DNA of 64,000 bases from Candidatus Thorarchaeota archaeon (lineage in GTDB: Archaea > Asgardarchaeota > Thorarchaeia > Thorarchaeales > Thorarchaeaceae): positions 1 to 64,000 of the forward strand of contig JAIZWL010000001.1 of assembly GCA_021498125.1 (NCBI GenBank), written 5' to 3'. Below, one piece after another: positions 57,221 to 64,000 of the stretch; position 1 is the first letter of the stretch; each line of letters starts with the position of its first letter. Position numbers and translations under genes: made by a program. The notes below the pieces were generated by a model. That model was not told the origin of the DNA. It saw only the letters and a program-made list of their open reading frames with translations, and searched no databases.

Positions 57221-57397
57221 TCAATCATGTTGATGTTGTCTTGCCTTTCTCTTTGCCTCGCGTCTATACGCACCATACTTGTCTTGAGGGCTGAATTTTG
57301 CTGGAAGTGGACTATATACTTCTCCACCACAATACGGGCAACGTTTTTCATCAAGTGTGTATTCTTTACAGTGTGCGCATTTCAAGAGCAAGGTCAT
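57221..57397 (-). CDS. nop10: Nop10, H/ACA ribonucleoprotein subunit
   Basis: A 58-residue protein. The start is ATG 57397 and the TGA is at 57221. LKCAHCKEYTL and CPYCGGEVYSP make the four-cysteine zinc site, followed by PAKFSPQDKYGAYRREAKRKA, the conserved Nop10 tail that binds Cbf5. It guides pseudouridylation. It lies 10 bases after aIF2alpha, as in other archaea. Confidence 0.93.
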   Translation of the reverse strand: MTLLLKCAHCKEYTLDEKRCPYCGGEVYSPLPAKFSPQDKYGAYRREAKRKARQHQHD

Positions 57398-57406
57398 CTA
57401 TGTCGC

Positions 57407-58201
57407 CTACTTTCGTGAAAACTTGAATGTGCCCCCGTCGCTTTCAACGCTCTTGCTAACGGTTTCCAGAATTACTGAAAGTATATCTTCGGCCTCCTTG
57501 TAATCTGGACTGACAATTCTGAGTTTATATCTTGGAGCACCCAGTGTATAGATCTCTACAGTTGACTTCTCATACTTTTGGCCCAGTGTGAGCCCTTCAG
57601 TGAGTGCCTTCTTAATTACATTCACTCCCTCTGGACCGGGGACTGTAATGGTCAATTCACCATCAATCTCGACTGAGGGAATTTCAATCCGGGCTTTTGC
57701 CAGCTCGACGAGCTGTTCTTTGAGGTCTTTTGGAATATCCACATCTGCTAGGGCTTCCATGCCTCCATCAGCTGCTTTTTCCAGACCCCTATAGAGTTCG
57801 CCAAAGGTATCTTCTAGTGGCCACCCGACCTTTTCGTACGCCTCTTCTAAAGACATATTGTTGTCTTTGGCGATAAACTCGAGTAGTTTTTCTGCCTTCT
57901 GTGATCTTTTCCATTCGTTGTTCTTCTTTCTCTTTGCTTCTGTTGAGACTCTTCGCAACGAACAATCAATGTGTCGTTTTTGGGCATCTACCTGTAATAC
58001 CTTGGCAATGACTCTTGCACCCTCGTGAATATGATTCCTGATGTTCCTTACCCACGTGCTGCTTATCTCCGAGATGTGAATGAAGCCCTCTTTGTCCCCA
58101 TACTCTGGAAGGGTGACATATGCTCCATAAGGCGCCACCTTTGTTGCTACAGCCACGACGTATTCGTCTGGCTGAGGCCATTCTGCACGTTTCCGGACCA
58201 T
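57407..58201 (-). CDS. eif2a: Translation initiation factor aIF2 alpha subunit
   Basis: A 264-residue subunit of the ternary complex that binds initiator tRNA. An N-terminal S1 domain reads VVAVATKVAPYGAYVTLPEYGDKEGFIHISEIS with the eIF2alpha S51-equivalent region after WVRNI; a helical domain and a C-terminal alpha/beta domain follow. The gene lies between S27e and Nop10, the archaeal order. L44e, usually first in this unit, is elsewhere. Confidence 0.95.
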   Translation of the reverse strand: MVRKRAEWPQPDEYVVAVATKVAPYGAYVTLPEYGDKEGFIHISEISSTWVRNIRNHIHEGARVIAKVLQVDAQKRHIDCSLRRVSTEAKRKKNNEWKRSQKAEKLLEFIAKDNNMSLEEAYEKVGWPLEDTFGELYRGLEKAADGGMEALADVDIPKDLKEQLVELAKARIEIPSVEIDGELTITVPGPEGVNVIKKALTEGLTLGQKYEKSTVEIYTLGAPRYKLRIVSPDYKEAEDILSVILETVSKSVESDGGTFKFSRK

Positions 58202-58241
58202 CTTGGTTTATCTCCATCACTTAAGTCGTCGTCAGTTGCGA

Positions 58242-58451
58242 TCACAACAGCTCTTCGATTATTCGTGCTGTAGGTTCGAGCTGTGCCTTACCGCCTGCGG
58301 GTCGTGCTAGGACTTTCCCACACTTAAGGCATTTTACTACAGTCGATGCGTGGCCGAAGATGATCTGTTCATTCTCGCAGTCCAGACACTTCACCTTGAG
58401 AAATCGAGAGTTAGGCTGTTCTACTATTTCCTTTTTGGTCAACACTATCAC
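58242..58451 (-). CDS. rps27e: Ribosomal protein S27e
   Basis: A small-subunit zinc protein of about 64-69 residues. FLKVKCLDCENEQIIFGHAST and VKCLKCGKVLARPAGGKA give the CX2C...CX2C site. It heads the unit S27e-aIF2alpha-Nop10. The exact start among a few candidate codons is uncertain. Confidence 0.94.
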   Translation of the reverse strand: MIVLTKKEIVEQPNSRFLKVKCLDCENEQIIFGHASTVVKCLKCGKVLARPAGGKAQLEPTARIIEELL

Positions 58452-58486
58452 CGCTGTTATTATACTCGTCAGTCATGCCTCTACAA

Positions 58487-58518
58487 AGAGAAAGAGGCCC
58501 ACCGGTGGGTCTTTCTCT
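58487..58518. repeat. Perfect-centred inverted repeat upstream of S27e
   Basis: AGAGAAAGA (58487-58495) pairs with TCTTTCTCT (58510-58518), and the centre CCCACCGGTGGG is itself a palindrome, with two unpaired G's. It lies about 36 bases upstream of S27e on the divergent side. It could be an operator or a transcript hairpin in the leader. Confidence 0.6.
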
Positions 58519-58765
58519 CTCAGATTGGTGTTGTATTATAACTCTATCTCTACAGCTCTCTTAACTGAAGGTGAATATATTGCTGTATTCATTTTATTTC
58601 GAGTTTCCTGTATTGCAGACGGTATGCCCGTATATCTTATTCAATTCGAGTGATTTGTGCGATTCGTGTTGTAGATACGATCATTCTTTTTTTGCGCAAC
58701 ACCAAAATCATTATATTGCAACTCTGAGGCTGAGTCATTCGGTCACTTCCTGATTGTGTTCAAAT

Positions 58766-58902
58766 GGGCTCGTGGCTAAGCCAGGTATAGACATCTCGCC
58801 TTGTGCGAAGGTCACCTACAGCGACAGGCTCTTAACTTGTATGTCCGCTCACTTCGACGGACAGAGGTCTGGTCGCGGGTTCAAATCCCGCCGAGCCCGC
58901 CA
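58766..58902 (+). tRNA. tRNA-Lys(CTT) with two introns, CCA encoded
   Basis: Acceptor GGGCTCG/CGAGCCC, T arm GCGGG-TTCAAAT-CCCGC, anticodon stem ACAGG/CTTGT around CTCTTAA (anticodon CTT), discriminator G and CCA are present. A 31-nt insertion interrupts the D stem 3' strand near 24/25 (GCTA...TAG|...|C). About 29 nt, ATGTCCG...GAGGTC with a GTCCG/CGGAC hairpin, separates position 43 from the TGGTC variable loop. The second insertion starts with the same bases and lies at the same place as in tRNA-Lys(TTT). Confidence 0.87.
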
Positions 58903-59066
58903 TTTTTTACTGCCGTAGAGCTGAAACTCTACTGAGTAAAACTATGGTATATCCTCTTTACATCCCGAATTATAATAAAAATAGACGTAATAGTATGGGA
59001 TACAAATAATCGCCCACACTATACTTAGTTCAGTCTGTTGCTTGTCAGTATTGATCTTCTTCGCGT

Positions 59067-59717
59067 CTAGATCTTCTTCTTACAGAAGAACCAGTCTGCG
59101 CAATCATAGCCCTCTTCAAGACGTTTCTTGGCCTCATCGACCGTGCCCGGAGGTGGTACGATCACATCATCGCCCGGTTGCCAATTGGCAGGGGTCGCCA
59201 CGCCATGCTTGTCTGAGGTCTGGAATGCATCAATGGCCCGAAGTATCTCCGCCATGTTCCGGCCGTTGCTGAGCGGATAGTAGATGAGTGCTCGAAGCTT
59301 GAATTCCGGATCGATGAAGAAGACCGCACGCACTGCCGCTGTGGAACTCTGTGCCGGATGTATCATGCCATACTTTTTGGCAACGTTCATGCTCAGATCT
59401 TCAATGATCGGGAATGGTATCTCTTTTCCAAGCTTCTCCTTGATCGCTCGTGTCCATGCAATGTGTGAATAAATGCTGTCGATACTGAGGCCTATCAATT
59501 TCACATTACGCTTTTTCAACTCGTCAAAAATATCTGCGAAGGCCATAAATTCGGTCGTGCATACAGGTGTGAAGTCTGCCGGATGGGAGAATAAAATCAC
59601 CCAGCTGCCCTTAGCCCACTCTGAAAATTTGATGTGACCATGTGTAGTGTTTGTTTCAAAATCAGGTACTTTTTCACCAATTAGAAGCATCCGCTTTTCC
59701 ATCTCTTGCGTTTCCAT
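59067..59717 (-). CDS. Peroxiredoxin (Prx6-like)
   Basis: Reduces peroxides through an N-terminal peroxidatic cysteine in [11 protein letters not shown] near residue 46. About 216 residues from ATG 59717, preceded by AAGGTGAG; a longer frame upstream is less likely. The C-terminal CADWFFC provides candidate resolving cysteines. [20 protein letters not shown] is typical of the archaeal Prx6 group. It is divergent from the Fur-family gene, suggesting peroxide-controlled expression. Confidence 0.92.
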   Translation of the reverse strand: METQEMEKRMLLIGEKVPDFETNTTHGHIKFSEWAKGSWVILFSHPADFTPVCTTEFMAFADIFDELKKRNVKLIGLSIDSIYSHIAWTRAIKEKLGKEIPFPIIEDLSMNVAKKYGMIHPAQSSTAAVRAVFFIDPEFKLRALIYYPLSNGRNMAEILRAIDAFQTSDKHGVATPANWQPGDDVIVPPPGTVDEAKKRLEEGYDCADWFFCKKKI

Positions 59718-59774
59718 ATTTCTCACCTTGTTTCTGATCTCCCTGTCGGATCTCTTTCTAGAGGGAGTTAACAT

Positions 59775-59788
59775 AATGAATAATCATT
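59775..59788. promoter_or_regulatory. Candidate Fur/PerR operator between peroxiredoxin and its regulator
   Basis: AATGA-ATAA-TCATT is an AT-rich inverted repeat in the divergent gap, upstream of the peroxiredoxin start and about 80 bases before Fur. PerR boxes have similar inverted AT-rich form. Confidence 0.45.
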
Positions 59789-59870
59789 CTTATTTAAGTA
59801 TTGTTATCTATTACTCTTCAATTGTAACTAAGAATAGTTTTATTTAGCCTTATGATTATGTGACACTGCC

Positions 59871-60296
59871 ATGATATCGTCAAGACATGAAATCGCCGAC
59901 CGCATCAGAAAGACTGGTAAACGCGCCACCCCCCAGAGAATTATCATCTATGAGGCCATGTGGAAGTCCCGCTCTCATCCCACCGTTGCTGATGTTCACT
60001 CCTATGCCATCCAATCCGATCCTTCTATCAGTCTTGCTACAGTCTATAAGACTCTCCATCTGTTCGAAGAGATTGGCCTCGCCTCTGAGTTTGTTGATGG
60101 CGATGGAACTACCCACTATGATCCCGAGACTCGCCCTCATATCAATCTCATATGCGAACGCTGTGGCAAAATCGAAGATTTTGAGGCCCCTCCTCTTTCT
60201 ACGCTGGCCTCTGATATTGAGTCTAAGACCGGTTTCAAAATAACCTCTCAGACTTTTGAGATCAGAGGCATTTGCCCCGACTGCCAACGTTCATGA
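59871..60296 (+). CDS. Fur-family regulator, probably PerR-like
   Basis: A 141-residue metal-dependent repressor. TGKRATPQRIIIYEAMWKSRSHPTVADVHSYA is the winged helix, and SLATVYKTLHLFEEIGLA the recognition helix. The metal site HYDPETRPHINLICERCGKIEDFE includes the H-H and CERC ligands, and a second CPDC ends the protein. Divergent placement with a peroxiredoxin supports a peroxide-sensing PerR role. Confidence 0.9.
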   Translation: MISSRHEIADRIRKTGKRATPQRIIIYEAMWKSRSHPTVADVHSYAIQSDPSISLATVYKTLHLFEEIGLASEFVDGDGTTHYDPETRPHINLICERCGKIEDFEAPPLSTLASDIESKTGFKITSQTFEIRGICPDCQRS

Positions 60297-60482
60297 TCCA
60301 CACTGCCGACTCCCTGCCTCTCTATGAATCTATCATCGTTCTTTGATCCTTACTCTTTCCTGCTTGCGCGAGTGGGACATAGCCATGAATTTAGAAAGGA
60401 TTTTAACTGTTAATAGTAGACTTCGGTTTGTATTTGTCGTATGCTTCGTCAGATACTTCCTGTAATTTGGAGATGAAAATCG

Positions 60483-60677
60483 TTGCCTAAGACTGCTAAA
60501 AAAAGAAAGGGTAAATCTGGTGATTCGGGACGCCTTCCAAGTGGTGGCGCCGGGCTGGTTAGATTCTTCGAAGATGAAACACCCGGGATAAAGGTCAGTC
60601 CGACGATTGTGGTCGTATTCGCGGCGATTTTGGTTGCAGCGACCGTATGGGGTCATATTTTATCTATGAAACCATAA
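60483..60677 (+). CDS. Sec61 beta, protein translocase subunit
   Basis: A 64-residue tail-anchored subunit of the SecYE complex. A basic start (PKTAKKRKGKSG) and the LPSGGAGLVRFFEDETPGIKVSP motif precede one membrane helix (TIVVVFAAILVAATVWGHIL). TTG 60483 is the start. It is independent, convergent with the Ntn hydrolase gene. Confidence 0.92.
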   Translation: MPKTAKKRKGKSGDSGRLPSGGAGLVRFFEDETPGIKVSPTIVVVFAAILVAATVWGHILSMKP

Positions 60678-60715
60678 CATAGGTGAAACGCTCGTCCCAC
60701 AATGGTGGTCTAAGA

Positions 60716-61708
60716 TTACGATTGGGATTTCTGAGATTTGCGGAAGATGGTAAGGAGACCGACGAGGGCGAAGAGAAGGATAGAGAATGCCACAATCATT
60801 GGTAGAATGATTGATGCCGAGCCCGCCTGCTATGTTGAAGTTTCTGTAACAGTGAGTGATAAGGTTTCAGTGAGGTTTGTGGTAGTAGTTGAGCGGAAAA
60901 GATCACGCAAGACGAATGAATGCCAACCTTTCTTAAGTTCATTATCAAGATGGAGCACTACTTCTTTTGAGAAATTGTGGTTGAAGTAGACATAGAGGTC
61001 ACGATTCACAAGATCGTAAACGCAAGAGAACGCAGTATAGACCGACCGGGCAGCATCCAGTACATCCCGCGCGTTAGCAATAGTGATGTTGGATCCTATC
61101 TGTTCCAACAGCACCTTTGCCTGATGATATCTCTGTACAGAGGAACTGCTCTGTCCGAGTTCAGGATAGGCGATATTTCCGTTTGTGATTAGTTGGTATG
61201 TTGCATTTTTCCGGATATATTGTATAGTTTTATCCGGCCCAGCGACGATCACGACGGACTCACCAAACCTATCAGCCACAAGGATTTGCCACTCCCACAC
61301 GTCCGCGATATTGTATTGCATGAACAGATCAATCGAATCGTTGACAGAGGCGCAAGTTCGGAGAACATACCTAAACAAATCCCGATTCAGATACGGTATA
61401 TCTGGATCTGGCGTCACGTTGGAGGGGGGAACCAACGTACTACCTATGAACACACCTTGATCATTCATTCCTGTACGGATGTCTTCAAAATGCTCAGAGT
61501 GCGTAAACGCAGCATAGCCGTGACCTTGGCTGTTCTTTGGATAAAAAAGGATGCTAAAGTTAGTGTGGCTCCAGTCTTCATTATTTGCAACAAGTGTTGT
61601 TTCCCCGTTTGAGGCCGAAAATATCGTGCAAGCAGCAGCATATGAACTGAAGCTGTTCAACACAATGATCAATAAGAGAGCACTAATTGCCATTCTCTGA
61701 AGCGACAC
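60716..61708 (-). CDS. Secreted Ntn-hydrolase-like protein; membrane anchor separated by in-frame TAG
   Basis: The main frame (61708-60830) encodes 292 residues. A signal peptide runs to YAAA-C27, and cleavage there exposes the Cys nucleophile of a linear amide C-N hydrolase (choloylglycine/acyl-coenzyme A:6-APA type): CTIFSA, NNEDW, GMNDQGVFIG. A Thr-rich stalk ends in TVTETST, then TAG (60830-60832). The same frame continues for 37 codons with ASIILPMIVAFSILLFALVG and RKSQ before TAA at 60716. The added tail looks like a normal C-terminal anchor. The substrate is unknown. Confidence 0.75.
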
Positions 61709-61828
61709 ACTGTTCGTGTAGTGCGAGTACTGATATAATCTGTATGACTCTCACATTGTATCCGTTTTAGGAACACAACCGTAACATATGTCTTAAGACG
61801 AATGCTGCGATTCATCTGCTAATGATGT

Positions 61829-61996
61829 GTGTTCAAAGAACATATCGCCATCAATGAGGCCCAGATGACTTGTGTCAGGGATTTCCCCCATGTTGATTTA
61901 TCTCTCACAGGGGATGCCGACAGGCTTCCGGATGATGAGCTAATCCCGAAGGATTATAAGGCGAAACAAGTCGGAGAGAGCGCCCCTAAGTGGTGA
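61829..61996 (+). CDS. Short frame directly before L44e
   Basis: A GTG-initiated frame of 55 codons, or ATG 61865 of 43 codons, ends six bases before L44e. HVDLSLTGDADRLPDDELIPKDYK is acidic and balanced in a protein-like way. I recognise no family, and it could be a leader region rather than a gene. The upstream base run is weak. Confidence 0.3.
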   Translation: MFKEHIAINEAQMTCVRDFPHVDLSLTGDADRLPDDELIPKDYKAKQVGESAPKW

Positions 61997-62002
61997 ATAA
62001 CA

Positions 62003-62284
62003 ATGAAGATGAGCAGTACGGTCAACAAATACTGTCCGAAGTGCAGGGGATATACCGTTCACACGGTAAGTGTATACAAGAAGGGAAAGGACCGCTCAAT
62101 GGCTCAGGGTGCACGACGGATGGCACGTAAGACTCGTGGATACGGATCATTCCCGAAGCCTATCCAGAAACGATTTGCAAAGACCACAAAGAAGACGGTA
62201 CTGAAGTACAAGTGTAAAGAATGCGGTTACACAATTCAGGGCAAAGGCCTGCGACTGAAGAAGGTCGAGGTTCAGAAGGGATAA
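62003..62284 (+). CDS. rpl44e: Ribosomal protein L44e
   Basis: A 93-residue large-subunit E-site protein. CPKCRGYTVHTV and YKCKECGYTIQGKG supply the zinc site; the GYGSFPKPIQKRFAKTTKK segment is conserved. ATG 62003 or 62009 starts it. Normally it precedes S27e; here it is 3.5 kb away and faces the opposite direction. Confidence 0.95.
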   Translation: MKMSSTVNKYCPKCRGYTVHTVSVYKKGKDRSMAQGARRMARKTRGYGSFPKPIQKRFAKTTKKTVLKYKCKECGYTIQGKGLRLKKVEVQKG

Positions 62285-62508
62285 TTCATTCGGTGCATCT
62301 ATCTTTGTAGTACCGCAAGAGTGCAGCATTTGAACGATAGAATGCTGTTTGCTGTAGCAATGTGGCATGTCCTATTTGTTCGCTGTCGTATGATATTTTC
62401 CAGTCCATGGTCTGTTTGCAACTCTCCATCGACTGATGCAGTGATGACATAACTCATATAACGAAGATGGACATAGCGGAGGTCGTGTCGATAGCCCAGT
62501 AACTGGGA

Positions 62509-63840
62509 GTGTCAAATGTGAGCGACCATAAAGAATTGTATGATAAAGTGTTTGGGCTTCTTGAGCAACATGATGAATGGATGCAAAAGACGATCAATCT
62601 CATTGCATCTGAGAACATCTCATCTCCCGCCGTCCGATCTGCCATTGTCTCTGATTTTCGTGATCGGTATGCAGAAGGCTGGCCTGGTGAACGTGTCTAT
62701 GCAGGGTGCACGTACATTGATGAGGTAGAGTTCATCACCATGGACCTTGCGAAGAAGCTCTTCAGGGCTGAGTTTGCAGATGTACGACCTGTATCGGGTG
62801 TTGTTGCCAACTTGATCATGTACACTGCTTTCATGAAACCCACTGATCGAATGATGGCACTGTCCATTGCTCATGGTGGTCATATCTCTCACGCACGAGG
62901 GAATCTTGGAGGGACCGCAGGAGCAGTCCGAGGTCACAAGGTTCAGAACTACGTGTTTGATGAGGAGACCTTCAACATCGATATTGATGCAAGTATCAAG
63001 AAGATTCGTTCTCTGTTCGATGATGGGAAAGAAGTAAAGTTTCTGCTCTTCGGTGGCAGTGTATTTCTATTCCCCCATCCGGTAAAAGAGTTCCGTGAGA
63101 TCGCCGACGAATACGGAATGCATATTGGCTATGATTCAGCCCATGTTTCAGGACTCATTGCTGCTAACAAGTTTCAGGATCCTTTGAGAGAGGGCGCAGA
63201 GGTCATGACTGCAAGCACGCACAAGACCATGCCCGGCCCACAACATGGTATTGTCCTCTCAAAAGAGGAGTTCGCGCCTGCAATTAAGAAGGCCGCCTTC
63301 CCCGGTCTCTTGAGTAACCATCACCTTCACAATGTGGCAGGTCTGGCTGTTGCACTTGCAGAGATGATAGAGTTCGGTGAAGATTATACCGAACAGATTC
63401 TCAAGAATGCCCGAGCACTAGGCCAGGCATTGCATGAACGTGGTTGGCATGTCATTGCAGCCGATAAGGGATTCACTCGCTCGCACCAGATCCTTGTTGA
63501 TGTTTCCGAGTCCCCCATGAAAGATGGGCGCAGAGTTGAAGAAGAGCTCGAAAAAGCCAACATTATCATCAACAGGAATCTGCTTCCTTGGGACAAGAAG
63601 AGAGGTCGTAATTATCTTGCACCTGGTGGGATTCGCCTTGGTGTTAGTGAGATGACCCGTCTTGGAATGAACGAGTCTGAGATGGATACAATTGCTGAGT
63701 TCATGACCAGGGTTGTCATGAAAGAGGAAGATGTGAAAAAGGTCGCTGCGGATGTTGCTGAATTCCGGAAGGACTATCAGCATGTTCACTACGCCTATGA
63801 CACTGAGACCCCCGCTTACAAGCATCTCAGATTTCTATGA
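62509..63840 (+). CDS. glyA: Serine hydroxymethyltransferase
   Basis: Interconverts serine and glycine using tetrahydropterin, 443 residues. The N-terminal NLIASENISSPAVR and EGWPGERVYAG segments and the PLP lysine in STHKTMPGPQHG near residue 239 are typical. GTG 62509 or 62518 is the start. Together with gcvT and gcvH it links to one-carbon metabolism. A strong terminator follows. Confidence 0.93.
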   Translation: MSNVSDHKELYDKVFGLLEQHDEWMQKTINLIASENISSPAVRSAIVSDFRDRYAEGWPGERVYAGCTYIDEVEFITMDLAKKLFRAEFADVRPVSGVVANLIMYTAFMKPTDRMMALSIAHGGHISHARGNLGGTAGAVRGHKVQNYVFDEETFNIDIDASIKKIRSLFDDGKEVKFLLFGGSVFLFPHPVKEFREIADEYGMHIGYDSAHVSGLIAANKFQDPLREGAEVMTASTHKTMPGPQHGIVLSKEEFAPAIKKAAFPGLLSNHHLHNVAGLAVALAEMIEFGEDYTEQILKNARALGQALHERGWHVIAADKGFTRSHQILVDVSESPMKDGRRVEEELEKANIIINRNLLPWDKKRGRNYLAPGGIRLGVSEMTRLGMNESEMDTIAEFMTRVVMKEEDVKKVAADVAEFRKDYQHVHYAYDTETPAYKHLRFL

Positions 63841-63848
63841 TTTTGATA

Positions 63849-63871
63849 GGGGGCATTTGACTTTGCCCCCT
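63849..63871 (+). terminator. Terminator after SHMT
   Basis: A perfect 7-bp stem GGGGGCA/TGCCCCC with an eight-base loop lies 8 bases after the SHMT stop. No long T run follows, so it may instead protect the transcript end. Confidence 0.6.
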
Positions 63872-63891
63872 ACTCCCATGGAGGCTAATTT

Positions 63892-64000
63892 ATGGAGATC
63901 AAAGACGCTCAGGATATGATGAGGCGAATCTACTTTGAGCGTGATAAGGCGCGTGGGATTGACCGCACGATCCTTCGTACCTTTCAAGAGCTGGCCGAGC
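63892..64000 (+). CDS. MazG-like nucleotide pyrophosphohydrolase, N-terminal part
   Basis: The frame starts ATG 63892 with GGAGG about 8 bases upstream and runs 36 codons to the window edge. MEIKDAQDMMRRIYFERD followed by RTFQELAE resembles the MazG helical core that begins the EEXXE metal site. It is too short for certainty. Confidence 0.6.
   Translation, partial: MEIKDAQDMMRRIYFERDKARGIDRTILRTFQELAE

Noticed and set aside
60830-61708. Calling the Ntn hydrolase a pseudogene
   Set aside because: The enzymatic domain is complete, with signal peptide and nucleophile Cys; only the anchor is cut off, so the body may still function.

Overview
The window is a gene-dense stretch of an archaeal chromosome. 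The informational genes are all archaeal: RNA polymerase subunits B, A', A'', D and N, ribosomal proteins with no bacterial counterpart, aIF2alpha, Nop10, PolD large subunit, RPA, RadB and XPD. Lipid genes are archaeal too (glycerol-1-phosphate dehydrogenase, CDP-archaeol synthase and the phosphomevalonate-dehydratase type of mevalonate pathway). An Arf-like small GTPase, an OSTC-like oligosaccharyltransferase subunit beside STT3, an Elf1 homologue and a PAC4-like protein point to an Asgard archaeon, perhaps near Thorarchaeia. That placement is inference, not a computed phylogeny.

Layout. 1-2.7 kb is an accessory edge: the 5' part of a probable TnpB/OrfB-like gene, a divergent acidic-repeat protein, and intron-bearing tRNA-Asp and tRNA-Lys(TTT). 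2.8-12.3 kb is the RNA polymerase/translation operon (rpoB, rpoA1, rpoA2, L30e, NusA, S12, S7). 12.4-16.1 kb holds an EamA transporter, tRNA-Ser, SRP RNA, two small membrane proteins and EF-1A. 16.2-20.8 kb is the aIF5B / NDK / L24e / S28e / L7Ae cluster (NDK inverted) plus G1PDH. 21-24.7 kb is a GTPase and the rpoD-L18e-L13-S9-rpoN-S2 operon. 24.7-28.5 kb is a four-gene isoprenoid operon. 28.6-40.3 kb is mixed (orphan C5 methyltransferase, phosphoesterase, Lhr helicase, EngB, Elf1, cysteine desulfurase, RPA). 40.5-52 kb is replication, repair and membrane lipid (PolD, CBS, CarS, RadB, RuvC-like, XPD, topoisomerase I). 52-64 kb holds OSTC-like protein, glycine cleavage T and H, STT3, the S27e-aIF2alpha-Nop10 operon, tRNA-Lys(CTT), peroxiredoxin/Fur, Sec61beta, a secreted Ntn hydrolase, L44e, SHMT and the start of a MazG-like gene.

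The strongest observation is a 65-nt intron (6910-6974) inside rpoA1, the gene for the catalytic RNA polymerase subunit A'. The reading frame breaks inside a highly conserved motif. Removing exactly 65 nt restores it, and the two junctions sit in a textbook 3-4-3 bulge-helix-bulge, the substrate of the archaeal tRNA-splicing endonuclease. Three tRNA genes here also carry insertions, two of them with more than one. Synonymous codon use changes sharply at the intron and stays different through most of exon 2.

A second unusual feature is an in-frame TAG that separates a secreted Ntn-hydrolase-like protein from a clear C-terminal membrane anchor (60716-60832).
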